The position numbers and the translations under genes were made by a program. Of a stretch of DNA of 34,239 nucleotides, positions 9,627 through 18,404 are shown in pieces (position 1 is the first letter of the stretch; every line of letters starts with the position of its first letter). Source of the DNA: Clostridia bacterium. Its GTDB lineage: Bacteria > Bacillota > Clostridia > Oscillospirales > CAG-272. The stretch covers positions 1 through 34,239 of the forward strand of contig JAQYLJ010000015.1 in assembly GCA_028720145.1 (NCBI GenBank). The letters run 5' to 3'. The notes beneath the pieces are model-generated. The model made no database searches, had not been told where the DNA came from, and saw nothing but the letters and a program-made list of their open reading frames with translations.

Positions 9627-10979
9627 ATGAAACGCATTCGGAACATACTCGTGGCGGCACTTCTGATTCTCGCCATGATCTTCGCTTTTGCCTCTTGCGG
9701 CACCGACGGTACCGGCGATGGCGACGGTGACGGCGATACGGTCGAGCCGGAAGTCGACGAACAGGGCAATACCGTCGTGCGTGTGATGGTCCATGTGGAC
9801 GCGAAGTCCGCGGAGGGCATCGCCTACCAGAAGCGCATCGACGCGTTCAACCGTGCGTACGCGGACGAAAAGATTCGCGCCACCATTATCTACAAAGCAC
9901 GCACCAGCGGTGCCAGCTCCTATGAGACCGAGCTGAACACCATGCGGCTCGAGGGGACTCTCCCCGATATCATCACGTTCGACGCACCGAACTGCGCGAG
10001 TTACGCCTTCTCGGAACTTATCTACGACATTACCGATTTGGTGCCGACCGATGTGCAGAACGATTTCTACGCCATTTCTCTGAACACCTATAACGGACGC
10101 CTGTACGGACTCCCGATTCAGGAATCCAGCGCGGGATTCTTCTATAACAAGAAGATCTTCGCCGCCGCGGGAATCGATGTCTCGGCGTATTCGGTCGAGA
10201 ATCCTTGGACGTTCGCACAGTTTAAGGATGTCTGCGCCCGCCTGAAGAGCTATCTCGGGGACGGGAAAGCGGTGGATATGCGTCTCGACGCGACCAAGGA
10301 CGAGACCGCGACCTATCTGCTCTATCCGTTCATCTACGCCGCGGGCGGGGAATTTACCTCGGCGGACGGCTTTACCGCACAGGGCTATCTGAACTCCGAC
10401 GCATCGAAGAACGGGTTCCGTTTCCTGCGGGAGCTCGTCGACGCAAAGTATACTTCCAACACCATCAATCCGACCGATTTCTTTACCGGGAAAGTCGGTA
10501 TGTATCTCTCCTCGGGTTGGACCATTCCCGACCTCGATAACAAATATCCCGACACTTTTGCTTCGCGTGACGACTGGGGTCTGCTCCCCTATCCGAAAGA
10601 AGTCTCTGCCGCCAGCGCGACGGGGAGCTGGTCGTTCGGTCTGACCGATAACGGGAAGGCGGACAAGACCCCCGCTGTGAAACTGCTCCTTTGGCTGACC
10701 TCCGCGGAGAGCTCCAAAGCCATCACCGATACCACCGGGATGATCCCCGCCCGCAAGTCGGTCGAGACCAATTATGCGGTCGGCTCTCCCGAATACACCC
10801 TTTTGAAACAGTTGGAACTCAGCGGGCGTGCTCGCCCCGCCACCGTGGCGTATCCGAACTTCTCGACCGCGTTCAGCCAGATCATCTACAAGATCTCCAT
10901 CGGCTCGGTGGATGATTTCATGGCGACGATTGACACTCAGACCGCTACCCTGCAAAGGGAAATGAACAGCAAAAAGTAA
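9627..10979 (+). CDS. Extracellular sugar-binding lipoprotein of ABC transporter
   Basis: Lipobox AFASC-G, acidic GDGDGDGD linker, YETELNTMRLEGTLPDIITFD, PWTFAQFKDVC; lies before two permease genes; RBS AAAGGAG. Confidence 0.9.
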   Translation: MKRIRNILVAALLILAMIFAFASCGTDGTGDGDGDGDTVEPEVDEQGNTVVRVMVHVDAKSAEGIAYQKRIDAFNRAYADEKIRATIIYKARTSGASSYETELNTMRLEGTLPDIITFDAPNCASYAFSELIYDITDLVPTDVQNDFYAISLNTYNGRLYGLPIQESSAGFFYNKKIFAAAGIDVSAYSVENPWTFAQFKDVCARLKSYLGDGKAVDMRLDATKDETATYLLYPFIYAAGGEFTSADGFTAQGYLNSDASKNGFRFLRELVDAKYTSNTINPTDFFTGKVGMYLSSGWTIPDLDNKYPDTFASRDDWGLLPYPKEVSAASATGSWSFGLTDNGKADKTPAVKLLLWLTSAESSKAITDTTGMIPARKSVETNYAVGSPEYTLLKQLELSGRARPATVAYPNFSTAFSQIIYKISIGSVDDFMATIDTQTATLQREMNSKK

Positions 10980-10983
10980 TCTG

Positions 10984-11015
10984 CCGACAACCCCCGCATC
11001 CCGCGGGGAAGTCGG
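10984..11015 (+). promoter_or_regulatory. Intercistronic hairpin between SBP and permease genes
   Basis: CCCCGC (10992-10997)/GCGGGG (11003-11008), extended by CCGAC/GTCGG; no U-tract, so read-through and mRNA stabilisation is plausible. Confidence 0.55.
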
Positions 11016-11081
11016 GAACCGCCGCCCGCCGCTTTTCGTCGGGTAGGCGCAGTCAAACGCAAATGTGAAGCAGGAGTCGCT

Positions 11082-12113
11082 ATGATACAACCAACCTATC
11101 TCCTTGCCGCCAAAAGCAGCAACGGAAGCGCACAAATGATTCGTTCCACCCTCATCATCGCCCTTGTGTTCGTCGCGGCGTTCCTTGTTCTGTTCGCCGT
11201 GGACCTCTGGCGTAAGCGGGGGAAGAGAGACGGATACCGTCTGCGCTCGTCCGTCACGGCATATCTCATGCTGCTGCCCGCCGTGGTGCTGGCGTTCATC
11301 TTCATCATGCTCCCCATCCTCTATTCTCTCGGGTACGCTTTCACGAACTTCAACCTCATGCGCCCCGAGAAGACCATGAACGACTTCGTGGGTCTTGCGA
11401 ACTTTCAGCGCGCGTTTGAGGAGATTCGGGACCGGGGGACGCTGTACCACGCCATTATCAATACGCTGAAATTCGTTGTCGGCGTGGTGCCCTTGCAGAT
11501 CGGGCTCGCGCTCGGACTCGCCATCTTCGTCAACCGCCCGAAACCCGGGGTCAAGATTTTTAAGGTCTGCTTTTTCGCCCCCGTGGTCATTTCGCTGAGT
11601 GTCACCTCGTACCTGTGGCTCTCCATCCTCTCTCCCTCCGAGACGGGACTGCTCAACTCTCTCATCGGGATTTTCGGAGCCGAGCCGCACGACTGGCTGC
11701 GCGACCCGAAGACCGCCATGCTGTGGATCGTCATTCTCAGCGCATGGCAGGGATGCGGATACCAGATGCTGATTTTCCTCTCGGGGCTTACGAACATTCG
11801 CTCCGACCTCTACGAGGCGGCGTCTCTCGACGGGGCGGGCGCGTGGCAGAAGTTTTTGCACATCACCTGCCCGGGTCTGCGTTCCACCTTCGTCTTCGTT
11901 TTGGTCACGGTCTTTATCGGCGCGTGCCGCGTGATGATACAGCCCATGCTCATGACGGGGTATCAGGAACATACCGTCACCCTGAGTTACTTTATGTATT
12001 ATACCGGTTACCGCGACTATTCGGTCGGGTATTCCTCCGCCGTGGCACTTTTGATGACCATTATCATCGGGATCATCACATTCGTCCAACGCCGTGTGTT
12101 AAAGGAGAAATAA
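11082..12113 (+). CDS. Sugar ABC transporter permease (MalF-like)
   Basis: Multiple TMs; EAA-like loop LYEAASLDGAGAWQKFLHITCPGL. Confidence 0.92.
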   Translation: MIQPTYLLAAKSSNGSAQMIRSTLIIALVFVAAFLVLFAVDLWRKRGKRDGYRLRSSVTAYLMLLPAVVLAFIFIMLPILYSLGYAFTNFNLMRPEKTMNDFVGLANFQRAFEEIRDRGTLYHAIINTLKFVVGVVPLQIGLALGLAIFVNRPKPGVKIFKVCFFAPVVISLSVTSYLWLSILSPSETGLLNSLIGIFGAEPHDWLRDPKTAMLWIVILSAWQGCGYQMLIFLSGLTNIRSDLYEAASLDGAGAWQKFLHITCPGLRSTFVFVLVTVFIGACRVMIQPMLMTGYQEHTVTLSYFMYYTGYRDYSVGYSSAVALLMTIIIGIITFVQRRVLKEK

Positions 12114-12114
12114 G

Positions 12115-13044
12115 ATGGAACAGACAGCCAAACACATGGGCGCGACTCTGCCGCCCCTCCTTCATACCAAACCCCCGAAAAGGGTGATCGTCGGAAACAT
12201 TGTGTACTATGTTTGCGGGATTCTCTTGTCGATTCTGTTCTTATTCCCGCTCGTCTATATGCTCGCCACCTCGACCAAGAGCGAGTCGGTCTTTGCCGCC
12301 GACGCGGGGACGCTGCGTATGTTTCTGCCGGATTTCGCCCACCTCGGCACCATGTTCGAGAATTACAAGACGGTTCTGACCGAGTACGACATCTGGAAAT
12401 ACGCCCTGAACAGCCTTGTGTACGCGGGCATCGTCATCGTCCTCAATATTATCGTCAACGGACTCGCGGGTTATGTCATGGCAAAGATGAATTTCCCGGG
12501 GAAACGGCTCTTCTCGTTTCTCATCATCTTCCTCATCGTGGTGCCGGTCGAGACCTCGATTATCCCCTTGTACCTGATTGTCAAGACCATGCTCGGACTC
12601 AAGGGTTCGCTCTCGATTCTCGGCGTGATTTTCCCCGCCACCATCAGCGTGTTCAACATTTTCCTCTTCATGCAGTTCTTTGAGGGGATCCCCAAAGAGT
12701 TTGAGGAGGCGGCGCGCATGGACGGCGCGAACACCATGGACATCTTCTTCCGCATCATTCTTCCGCTCTCGAAGCCCATCGTCGCGACCGTCGCGGTGTT
12801 CTGCTTCATCGGGGTGTGGAACGACTATGTATGGCCAGCGATGATCCTGCCCGTGACCGAGCCGGGAGAGTGGCCTCTCCTGCCGATTCAGGCGGCGCTC
12901 ACCACCATTCAGAGCATCGAGATGATTACCACGGGCGAGGTCATGGCATCGCTTGTCGTCACCAGCATTCCCATCTTCATTATCTATGTTGTCGCACAGA
13001 AATATATCGTGCAGGGCTTCGGTTCTGCCGGTCTGAAAATGTGA
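12115..13044 (+). CDS. Carbohydrate ABC transporter permease (MalG-like)
   Basis: Multiple TMs; EAA loop EFEEAARMDGANTMDIFFRIILPLSKP. Confidence 0.93.
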   Translation: MEQTAKHMGATLPPLLHTKPPKRVIVGNIVYYVCGILLSILFLFPLVYMLATSTKSESVFAADAGTLRMFLPDFAHLGTMFENYKTVLTEYDIWKYALNSLVYAGIVIVLNIIVNGLAGYVMAKMNFPGKRLFSFLIIFLIVVPVETSIIPLYLIVKTMLGLKGSLSILGVIFPATISVFNIFLFMQFFEGIPKEFEEAARMDGANTMDIFFRIILPLSKPIVATVAVFCFIGVWNDYVWPAMILPVTEPGEWPLLPIQAALTTIQSIEMITTGEVMASLVVTSIPIFIIYVVAQKYIVQGFGSAGLKM

Positions 13045-13052
13045 GGTCACTG

Positions 13053-15611
13053 ATGAAACACATTCGCGTATTTGCCGCCGTTTTGGCACTGCTTATGGCG
13101 CTCTCTTTCTGCCTGACTTCCTGCGGGGAGAACACAGACACAACAGAGCCGACCGAGAAACCCGGTGATGATACCGCAGTCCAAACGCCGACAGAAACCC
13201 CCATCCTCCACTACGGTTTCGATGAGACCGGTGCGTCGAGCACCACGGTCGAGACCGTCAGCGGGACCGACACGAAAATCTACTATGTGTTCAACGAGGA
13301 AAACGCCGACAACCTGTTTAAGGAGCCGTCCGAAGCGCTCCGCAAAGCGGGCGTGAAAGGCAACGCTCTTTACATGGACGGGTTTTCCACCTATCTGCGG
13401 AACTCCGACTTGAATGTCCCCACCAAGGCATTTACCCTCTCGGCGTGGGTCGCGCCGCGCGTGTTCGAGAACCTCGCGTACTACTCGGGTTCCTCTGCCG
13501 CCGCGGGTCAGCCCCGCCTGACCTCGGTCATCGACTGGGGCGATATCGAGGCGGGTGAAGGCGTTCTCATGGGCTACGGCAGACTCGGGCTCTGGGGCGT
13601 GCAGCTCGCCCTGCGGAATCGGGACACCTACGAGGAATTTGTCGTCTCCTATTACGACCCGCTGAATGCGTTACCGCTCTATGAGTGGTCGCATATCGCC
13701 GTCAGCTTCGACGGCGATACGGGGTATATCGCGCTCGCCTATAACGGGCAGATCGCCTATGAAGCCATCATCCCCGAACTGGTGGGCACCTCGGTCATTC
13801 CGTCGGGAGAACCCCTGTATATCGGACGCTATACCCCCTCGAACACCCAGACCGAATTTGCGGTGAATCGACAGATGATAGCGGGACTGCTCGACGAGGT
13901 GAGCATCTATCGCTCGTCTCTCTCCCCCGCCGCTCTTGCCGGCGTGTATCGGGAATGTGCGGTGAACGGCGTACACCCTACGCTGGATTTCAGCGAGATT
14001 GCGCTGGATTCCTCGGTCTATGAGGGGGACCGTTACCGCCCGCAGTACCATGCGATTCCTCCCGCCACCTGGATGAACGAACCGCATTCGCCCTTCTATT
14101 ACAACGGAAAATACCATGTCATGTATCAGCACAATCCCGCGGGACCCTACTGGTCGCAGATTCGCTGGGGACATCTCGTCAGCGATGATATGGTACATTG
14201 GAAAGCGGTCAAGGACGCGGTCGTCCCCACGGCGGGCATCTGCCCCGAGGGTGTTTGGACGGGCGGTGCCTGTATCGGACCCGACGGCACACCTTGGCTC
14301 GCCATCACCGCGGGTACGACTCAGACCTCGTGGAGCGGGCAGAATATCGCTTTCGCCCATGCGAAGGACCCGACCGACCCCTACTTAACCGAATGGGTAG
14401 TCGAGGAGACGGTCGTCATCGCACAGCCCTCGGACGACTCGCAGGGAGAGCGGGATCAGTTCCGCGACCCGTTCGTCTGGCGGGACGGTGACACCTACTA
14501 TCTGATGGTCTCCACTTCGGTGCCCGGCAGAGGCGGCTCCGCCTGTATCTACACCTCCGCAAATATGCACGAGTGGGAATACCGCGGCTACCTCTATGAA
14601 TGTGATTTTGCCGCATATCCCGAACAGGGCGCGCACTGGGAGTGCGTGGTCATGCTCCCGATTTCCACAAAGGACGGGAAAACCACGAAATACATCCTGT
14701 TCGACTGCCCGCAGTACACGGTGGACGGCTATGTCGTCGATTGCTACTACTGGATAGGCACGTTCGATAAAGAAAACTGCCGCTTCATCGCGGACAACGA
14801 CAAGCCGCAACTCTTCGACCTCGGGCGCGGTGTCTACACCGGGCAGAACGGCTATTGCTACCTGACCGAAGAGGACATCGCGGCAGGGAAAACCGCTTAT
14901 GAGGCGGGACGCACCATTCTCTACGCCATCGCGCAGGGCAAGGACGCGGGCACCGCACAGAATATCAGCGCGGGTTGGGCGCACAACTTCGCGACGGTAC
15001 TGGAACTGCATCTCTCGGACGACGGGACGCAGGTCATTCGGGAACCGATAAGCGAACTTGAAAGCCTCGAGCGCGAGGTGCTCTACGACTATTCCGGCGA
15101 GGGCATCACCGCCGATACGCTGAACGCGGGGATTTCCGAGGTGCGCGGCGATATGCTCCGCATCGATGCGACCTTCACGCTCTCGCCGACCGCCCCCGAG
15201 TATGCCGCGGGGATTCGTGTCAGATACAATCCCACGACCACCGCGCTCGGTACCGAGCATACCGACATCATCTTCGGCTCGTCGGGTGTCTATGTCAACC
15301 GAGACGAGACCACCATGCTCACCTATGTGGCGAATCAGCCCAGTTATACATGGGACAATACGGGGAGAGAATTTTCAGTCACCATTCTCCTCGACCGCTC
15401 CATGCTCGAAGTGTATGTGAACGGGGTCATGAGCTTCACCATGCGGGTCTATCCCAAATGGGGCGACTCGGATTTCCTCTCTGTCTTCGATCAGAACGCG
15501 GGGGTGACTTTCACCTCGTTCCGCGTGGTGAGAATGGGGAGTGCCTACCGTGACGAGGTCACGCCTCCCTACTACGGCAATGTCGGAAACCTCAAAGACC
15601 AAATCGACTGA
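13053..15611 (+). CDS. GH32-family lipoprotein with N-terminal LamG/ConA-like domain; nucleophile motif altered (WMNEPHSP)
   Basis: Lipobox FCLTSC; PPATWMNEPHSPFYYNGKYHVMYQHNPAGPYWSQIRWGHLVSDDMVHW, FRDPFVWRDG, WECVVMLP. Start 13053 (MKHIRVFAAVLALLM) replaces the ORF-track start at 12816, which overlaps the permease. Confidence 0.88.
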   Translation: MKHIRVFAAVLALLMALSFCLTSCGENTDTTEPTEKPGDDTAVQTPTETPILHYGFDETGASSTTVETVSGTDTKIYYVFNEENADNLFKEPSEALRKAGVKGNALYMDGFSTYLRNSDLNVPTKAFTLSAWVAPRVFENLAYYSGSSAAAGQPRLTSVIDWGDIEAGEGVLMGYGRLGLWGVQLALRNRDTYEEFVVSYYDPLNALPLYEWSHIAVSFDGDTGYIALAYNGQIAYEAIIPELVGTSVIPSGEPLYIGRYTPSNTQTEFAVNRQMIAGLLDEVSIYRSSLSPAALAGVYRECAVNGVHPTLDFSEIALDSSVYEGDRYRPQYHAIPPATWMNEPHSPFYYNGKYHVMYQHNPAGPYWSQIRWGHLVSDDMVHWKAVKDAVVPTAGICPEGVWTGGACIGPDGTPWLAITAGTTQTSWSGQNIAFAHAKDPTDPYLTEWVVEETVVIAQPSDDSQGERDQFRDPFVWRDGDTYYLMVSTSVPGRGGSACIYTSANMHEWEYRGYLYECDFAAYPEQGAHWECVVMLPISTKDGKTTKYILFDCPQYTVDGYVVDCYYWIGTFDKENCRFIADNDKPQLFDLGRGVYTGQNGYCYLTEEDIAAGKTAYEAGRTILYAIAQGKDAGTAQNISAGWAHNFATVLELHLSDDGTQVIREPISELESLEREVLYDYSGEGITADTLNAGISEVRGDMLRIDATFTLSPTAPEYAAGIRVRYNPTTTALGTEHTDIIFGSSGVYVNRDETTMLTYVANQPSYTWDNTGREFSVTILLDRSMLEVYVNGVMSFTMRVYPKWGDSDFLSVFDQNAGVTFTSFRVVRMGSAYRDEVTPPYYGNVGNLKDQID

Positions 15612-15625
15612 AAGGAGACAGGGAC

Positions 15626-18193
15626 ATGATACAGAACCGAACACCGAGAAAACGCCTTGCCTCCGTTTTGGCACTCGTCCTCGCCGCCGCGATGCTTCTG
15701 ACGCTTGTCGGCTGCAGCAAGGACGGTGATACGCCTGTGCCCGACGATCCGACTCCCGCCGAGACCGCCGCCGCGGCTCCGCAGAACGGCGGATTCGAGA
15801 GCGCGGACCTCTCGGGCTGGACGGTCGAATGGGGTGACGCGTTCGACAACAGTTGCGTCTCCTCCGAGACCACATTCACCTTTGCCTCCGATGCACAACA
15901 TCAGCGTCTTTCCGTCGACCAGACCGGGAATTGGTATCTGACCGGTAAGGGCTTTGACGGGAAGTATTCGGGTGCCCGTACGGGTTCCATCCGCTCGACC
16001 GAGTTCGTGATGCCCTCCGACGGGGTCATCTCGTTCAAACTCGCGGGCGGCGCACTCACTATCGGCAAAGGGGAGAGTGCCCCCGATAAAGACCCGACGA
16101 AACTCTGCTACCTCGCGGTGTACCGCGCGTCGGACGACCGCATGATCGCGCGGCAGACCAACGACTATTTCTTTGAACATACAGAGGATTATGTCAATGC
16201 CGCCAAATATGCGTCGGGCGCATATTCGACCGATAACTTCAATCTGTATACCCTCTTGCTCAAAGAGTACGCGGGCGAGCGCGTGTATCTCCGCATCGTG
16301 GATAACGACGAGAGTTACTATTACGGCTATCTCGCCGTGGATGACATCCGTGTTGGGGCGAGCGCTCTGCCGCAGACCGAGGGTGCGGCGTTCACCAAGG
16401 TGCGTCTCCCGAGCGGGGAGGTGTCCGAAGTCTCGCCCTATGAAATCGTGAACGGCGGTTTTGAGACCGGCGACCTCACGGGCTGGACCATTGTCGAGGG
16501 CGAGGCGTTCTCGAACGACGGCGTCAATACCGAGAGCGTCTGGTGGAACGAAAATATCCCCTACCGCCGCGACGGGAACTTCCACTACGGATTCTACAAG
16601 CCCTCCGCTACGGGCGTGATGCGCTCGTCCGAGTTCATCCTCGGCGGAAGCGGCTACATCTCCTTCAAACTCGGCGGATGCGCGAACGGGGGCGAGACCT
16701 ATCTCCGTTTCCTGCTCAAAACCGAGAACGGAGAGGGAAAAGAAGTGGCGCGCTTCACAAACGCGAAGTACCGCAACTTCCAGTTCCCCTATGTGCAGAA
16801 CGGGATGCATCTGCTCAACATGGTGCAGTATTACGCGGACTTCTCGCAATACCTCGGCGAGACCATGTATATCGAGGTGGTCGACAGAAATCCCTCGTCC
16901 GACGACCTCGGGTGCCTGACCCTCGACAGCATCAAGACCTATTGGGAGGAAAAACCTGTCTGGTATACCTCCGAATCCTACGAACTCACCTTTGACGGTG
17001 ACATCATGCCGGAGAGCGAGTATCAGGTCGCGAACGGCGGATTTGAGACAGGCGACCTCACGGGATGGACGCTCTCGGGCGAGATCGGGGTGGTCAGCGA
17101 CGCATCGGGCTGGTGGGCGGAGAACCTGCCGTACAACAAGCGCGGTACCTACCTCTTCACCGGCATTGCCCATGAGGGCGGCACCGGCACCCTCACGAGC
17201 TCCGCCTTCACCGTCAGCCCGAACGGGTGGATCACCTATCTGCTCGGCGGCGGCGGGAACAGCGCGCTCTGCTATCTCTCGGTGGTGGATGCCGAGAGTG
17301 GGGAAGAACTCGCACGCTACGGGAACCGCTTCTTCCACGATGCGGGGATCGCGACCATCAATCGCGGGAGCAACCTCGCCAACATGATTCTCTACCGCGC
17401 CGACCTCTCCGCGTTCGCGGGACGCAGCGTGAAACTGGTCGTCACCGACCTCGCGACCTCCGGCTGGGGGCTTATCACCTGCGACAGTTTCCGCACCTAT
17501 TACGCAACTGAGGATTCGGTTCCCACCGACGCGCATCTCGCCGTCGACCTGCTCAACACGGGTGAAACAAATCCGTATCAGGTTGCAAACGGCGGATTCG
17601 AGAGCGGTACGCTCGACGGCTGGACGCTCACCGTCACGGGTGGTTCCGGGGACGGTCAGATCGGCGGCATCTCCTTCGCCGATTCGTGGTGGGCGGAATG
17701 CATCGATTACAACAAGGACGGCGACTTCTTCTTCAGCGGCTGGGAGGGGAGTGAATCCCGGACCGGCACCCTGACGAGTTCGACCTTCACCATTGGCGGC
17801 AGCGGTCTTATCACCTTCAAACTCGGCGGCGGGAAGAACACCGACCTCTGCCGCGTGGAGATCGTCGATACCGAGACCGGCGAGGTCCTCGCCGCGTATG
17901 GGAACACCCTCTTCTCGGACGCGAACTTCGATGCCTGCAAGGGCATCGGGACGACCGAGCACCCGGTCGACGCCGCGAGCAAGGGCGTGTATATGGCGAA
18001 CATGGTGCTCTACCGAGCGGACCTCTCCGACTACCTCGGTCGGACGGTCGTCATTCGTCTGGTGGATAACGCCACGGGCGACTGGGGGCTGCTCTTCGCC
18101 GACAGTTTCGTGACTTACTATGAAAACGCTTCCGATGTGCCGGAGGGCACGGTTTTGGCGGAAAATCTGAATGCAACAAGCACAGATGAATAA
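15626..18193 (+). CDS. Extracellular lipoprotein composed of four 'NGGFExGxLxGW' jelly-roll-like modules (candidate fructan-binding protein)
   Basis: Lipobox LTLVGC; NGGFESADLSGW, NGGFETGDLTGW, NGGFETGDLTGW, NGGFESGTLDGW each followed by TGTLTSS-type, LGGG and VVDNA-type motifs. No catalytic motif recognised. Confidence 0.82.
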   Translation: MIQNRTPRKRLASVLALVLAAAMLLTLVGCSKDGDTPVPDDPTPAETAAAAPQNGGFESADLSGWTVEWGDAFDNSCVSSETTFTFASDAQHQRLSVDQTGNWYLTGKGFDGKYSGARTGSIRSTEFVMPSDGVISFKLAGGALTIGKGESAPDKDPTKLCYLAVYRASDDRMIARQTNDYFFEHTEDYVNAAKYASGAYSTDNFNLYTLLLKEYAGERVYLRIVDNDESYYYGYLAVDDIRVGASALPQTEGAAFTKVRLPSGEVSEVSPYEIVNGGFETGDLTGWTIVEGEAFSNDGVNTESVWWNENIPYRRDGNFHYGFYKPSATGVMRSSEFILGGSGYISFKLGGCANGGETYLRFLLKTENGEGKEVARFTNAKYRNFQFPYVQNGMHLLNMVQYYADFSQYLGETMYIEVVDRNPSSDDLGCLTLDSIKTYWEEKPVWYTSESYELTFDGDIMPESEYQVANGGFETGDLTGWTLSGEIGVVSDASGWWAENLPYNKRGTYLFTGIAHEGGTGTLTSSAFTVSPNGWITYLLGGGGNSALCYLSVVDAESGEELARYGNRFFHDAGIATINRGSNLANMILYRADLSAFAGRSVKLVVTDLATSGWGLITCDSFRTYYATEDSVPTDAHLAVDLLNTGETNPYQVANGGFESGTLDGWTLTVTGGSGDGQIGGISFADSWWAECIDYNKDGDFFFSGWEGSESRTGTLTSSTFTIGGSGLITFKLGGGKNTDLCRVEIVDTETGEVLAAYGNTLFSDANFDACKGIGTTEHPVDAASKGVYMANMVLYRADLSDYLGRTVVIRLVDNATGDWGLLFADSFVTYYENASDVPEGTVLAENLNATSTDE

Positions 18194-18208
18194 CGAAAGG
18201 AGAATAAG

Positions 18209-18364
18209 ATGATGGTTCGGGAACAAAAACAATGGGAATCTCCCCGGTGGGAGATCATCCTCTTCGACTCCCAAGATGTCATTCGGACATCGGGAAACGG
18301 CGTGACGGTGGAAGACAGCGGGTTTGGACAAGAGGTCGGCTGGAACGATCTCTTCACCGACTGA
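18209..18364 (+). CDS. 51-aa micro-ORF of unknown function: MMVREQKQWESPRWEIILFDSQDVIRTSGNGVTVEDSGFGQEVGWNDLFTD
   Basis: Good RBS (GAAAGGAGAATAAG-ATG); fills the gap between the two NGGF-module genes. Missing from the supplied ORF track, whose shortest entries are 60 aa. Confidence 0.7.
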   Translation: MMVREQKQWESPRWEIILFDSQDVIRTSGNGVTVEDSGFGQEVGWNDLFTD

Positions 18365-18404
18365 CACCGCGGAACCGACAGTGCATGACAAGAGAAGGAA
18401 AGGA

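Noticed and set aside
9411-12089. 892-aa minus-strand ORF spanning the LacI, SBP and permease genes
   Set aside because: Antisense shadow ORF; composition (R/H/G/D-rich) is non-protein-like and the plus strand carries three well-supported genes.
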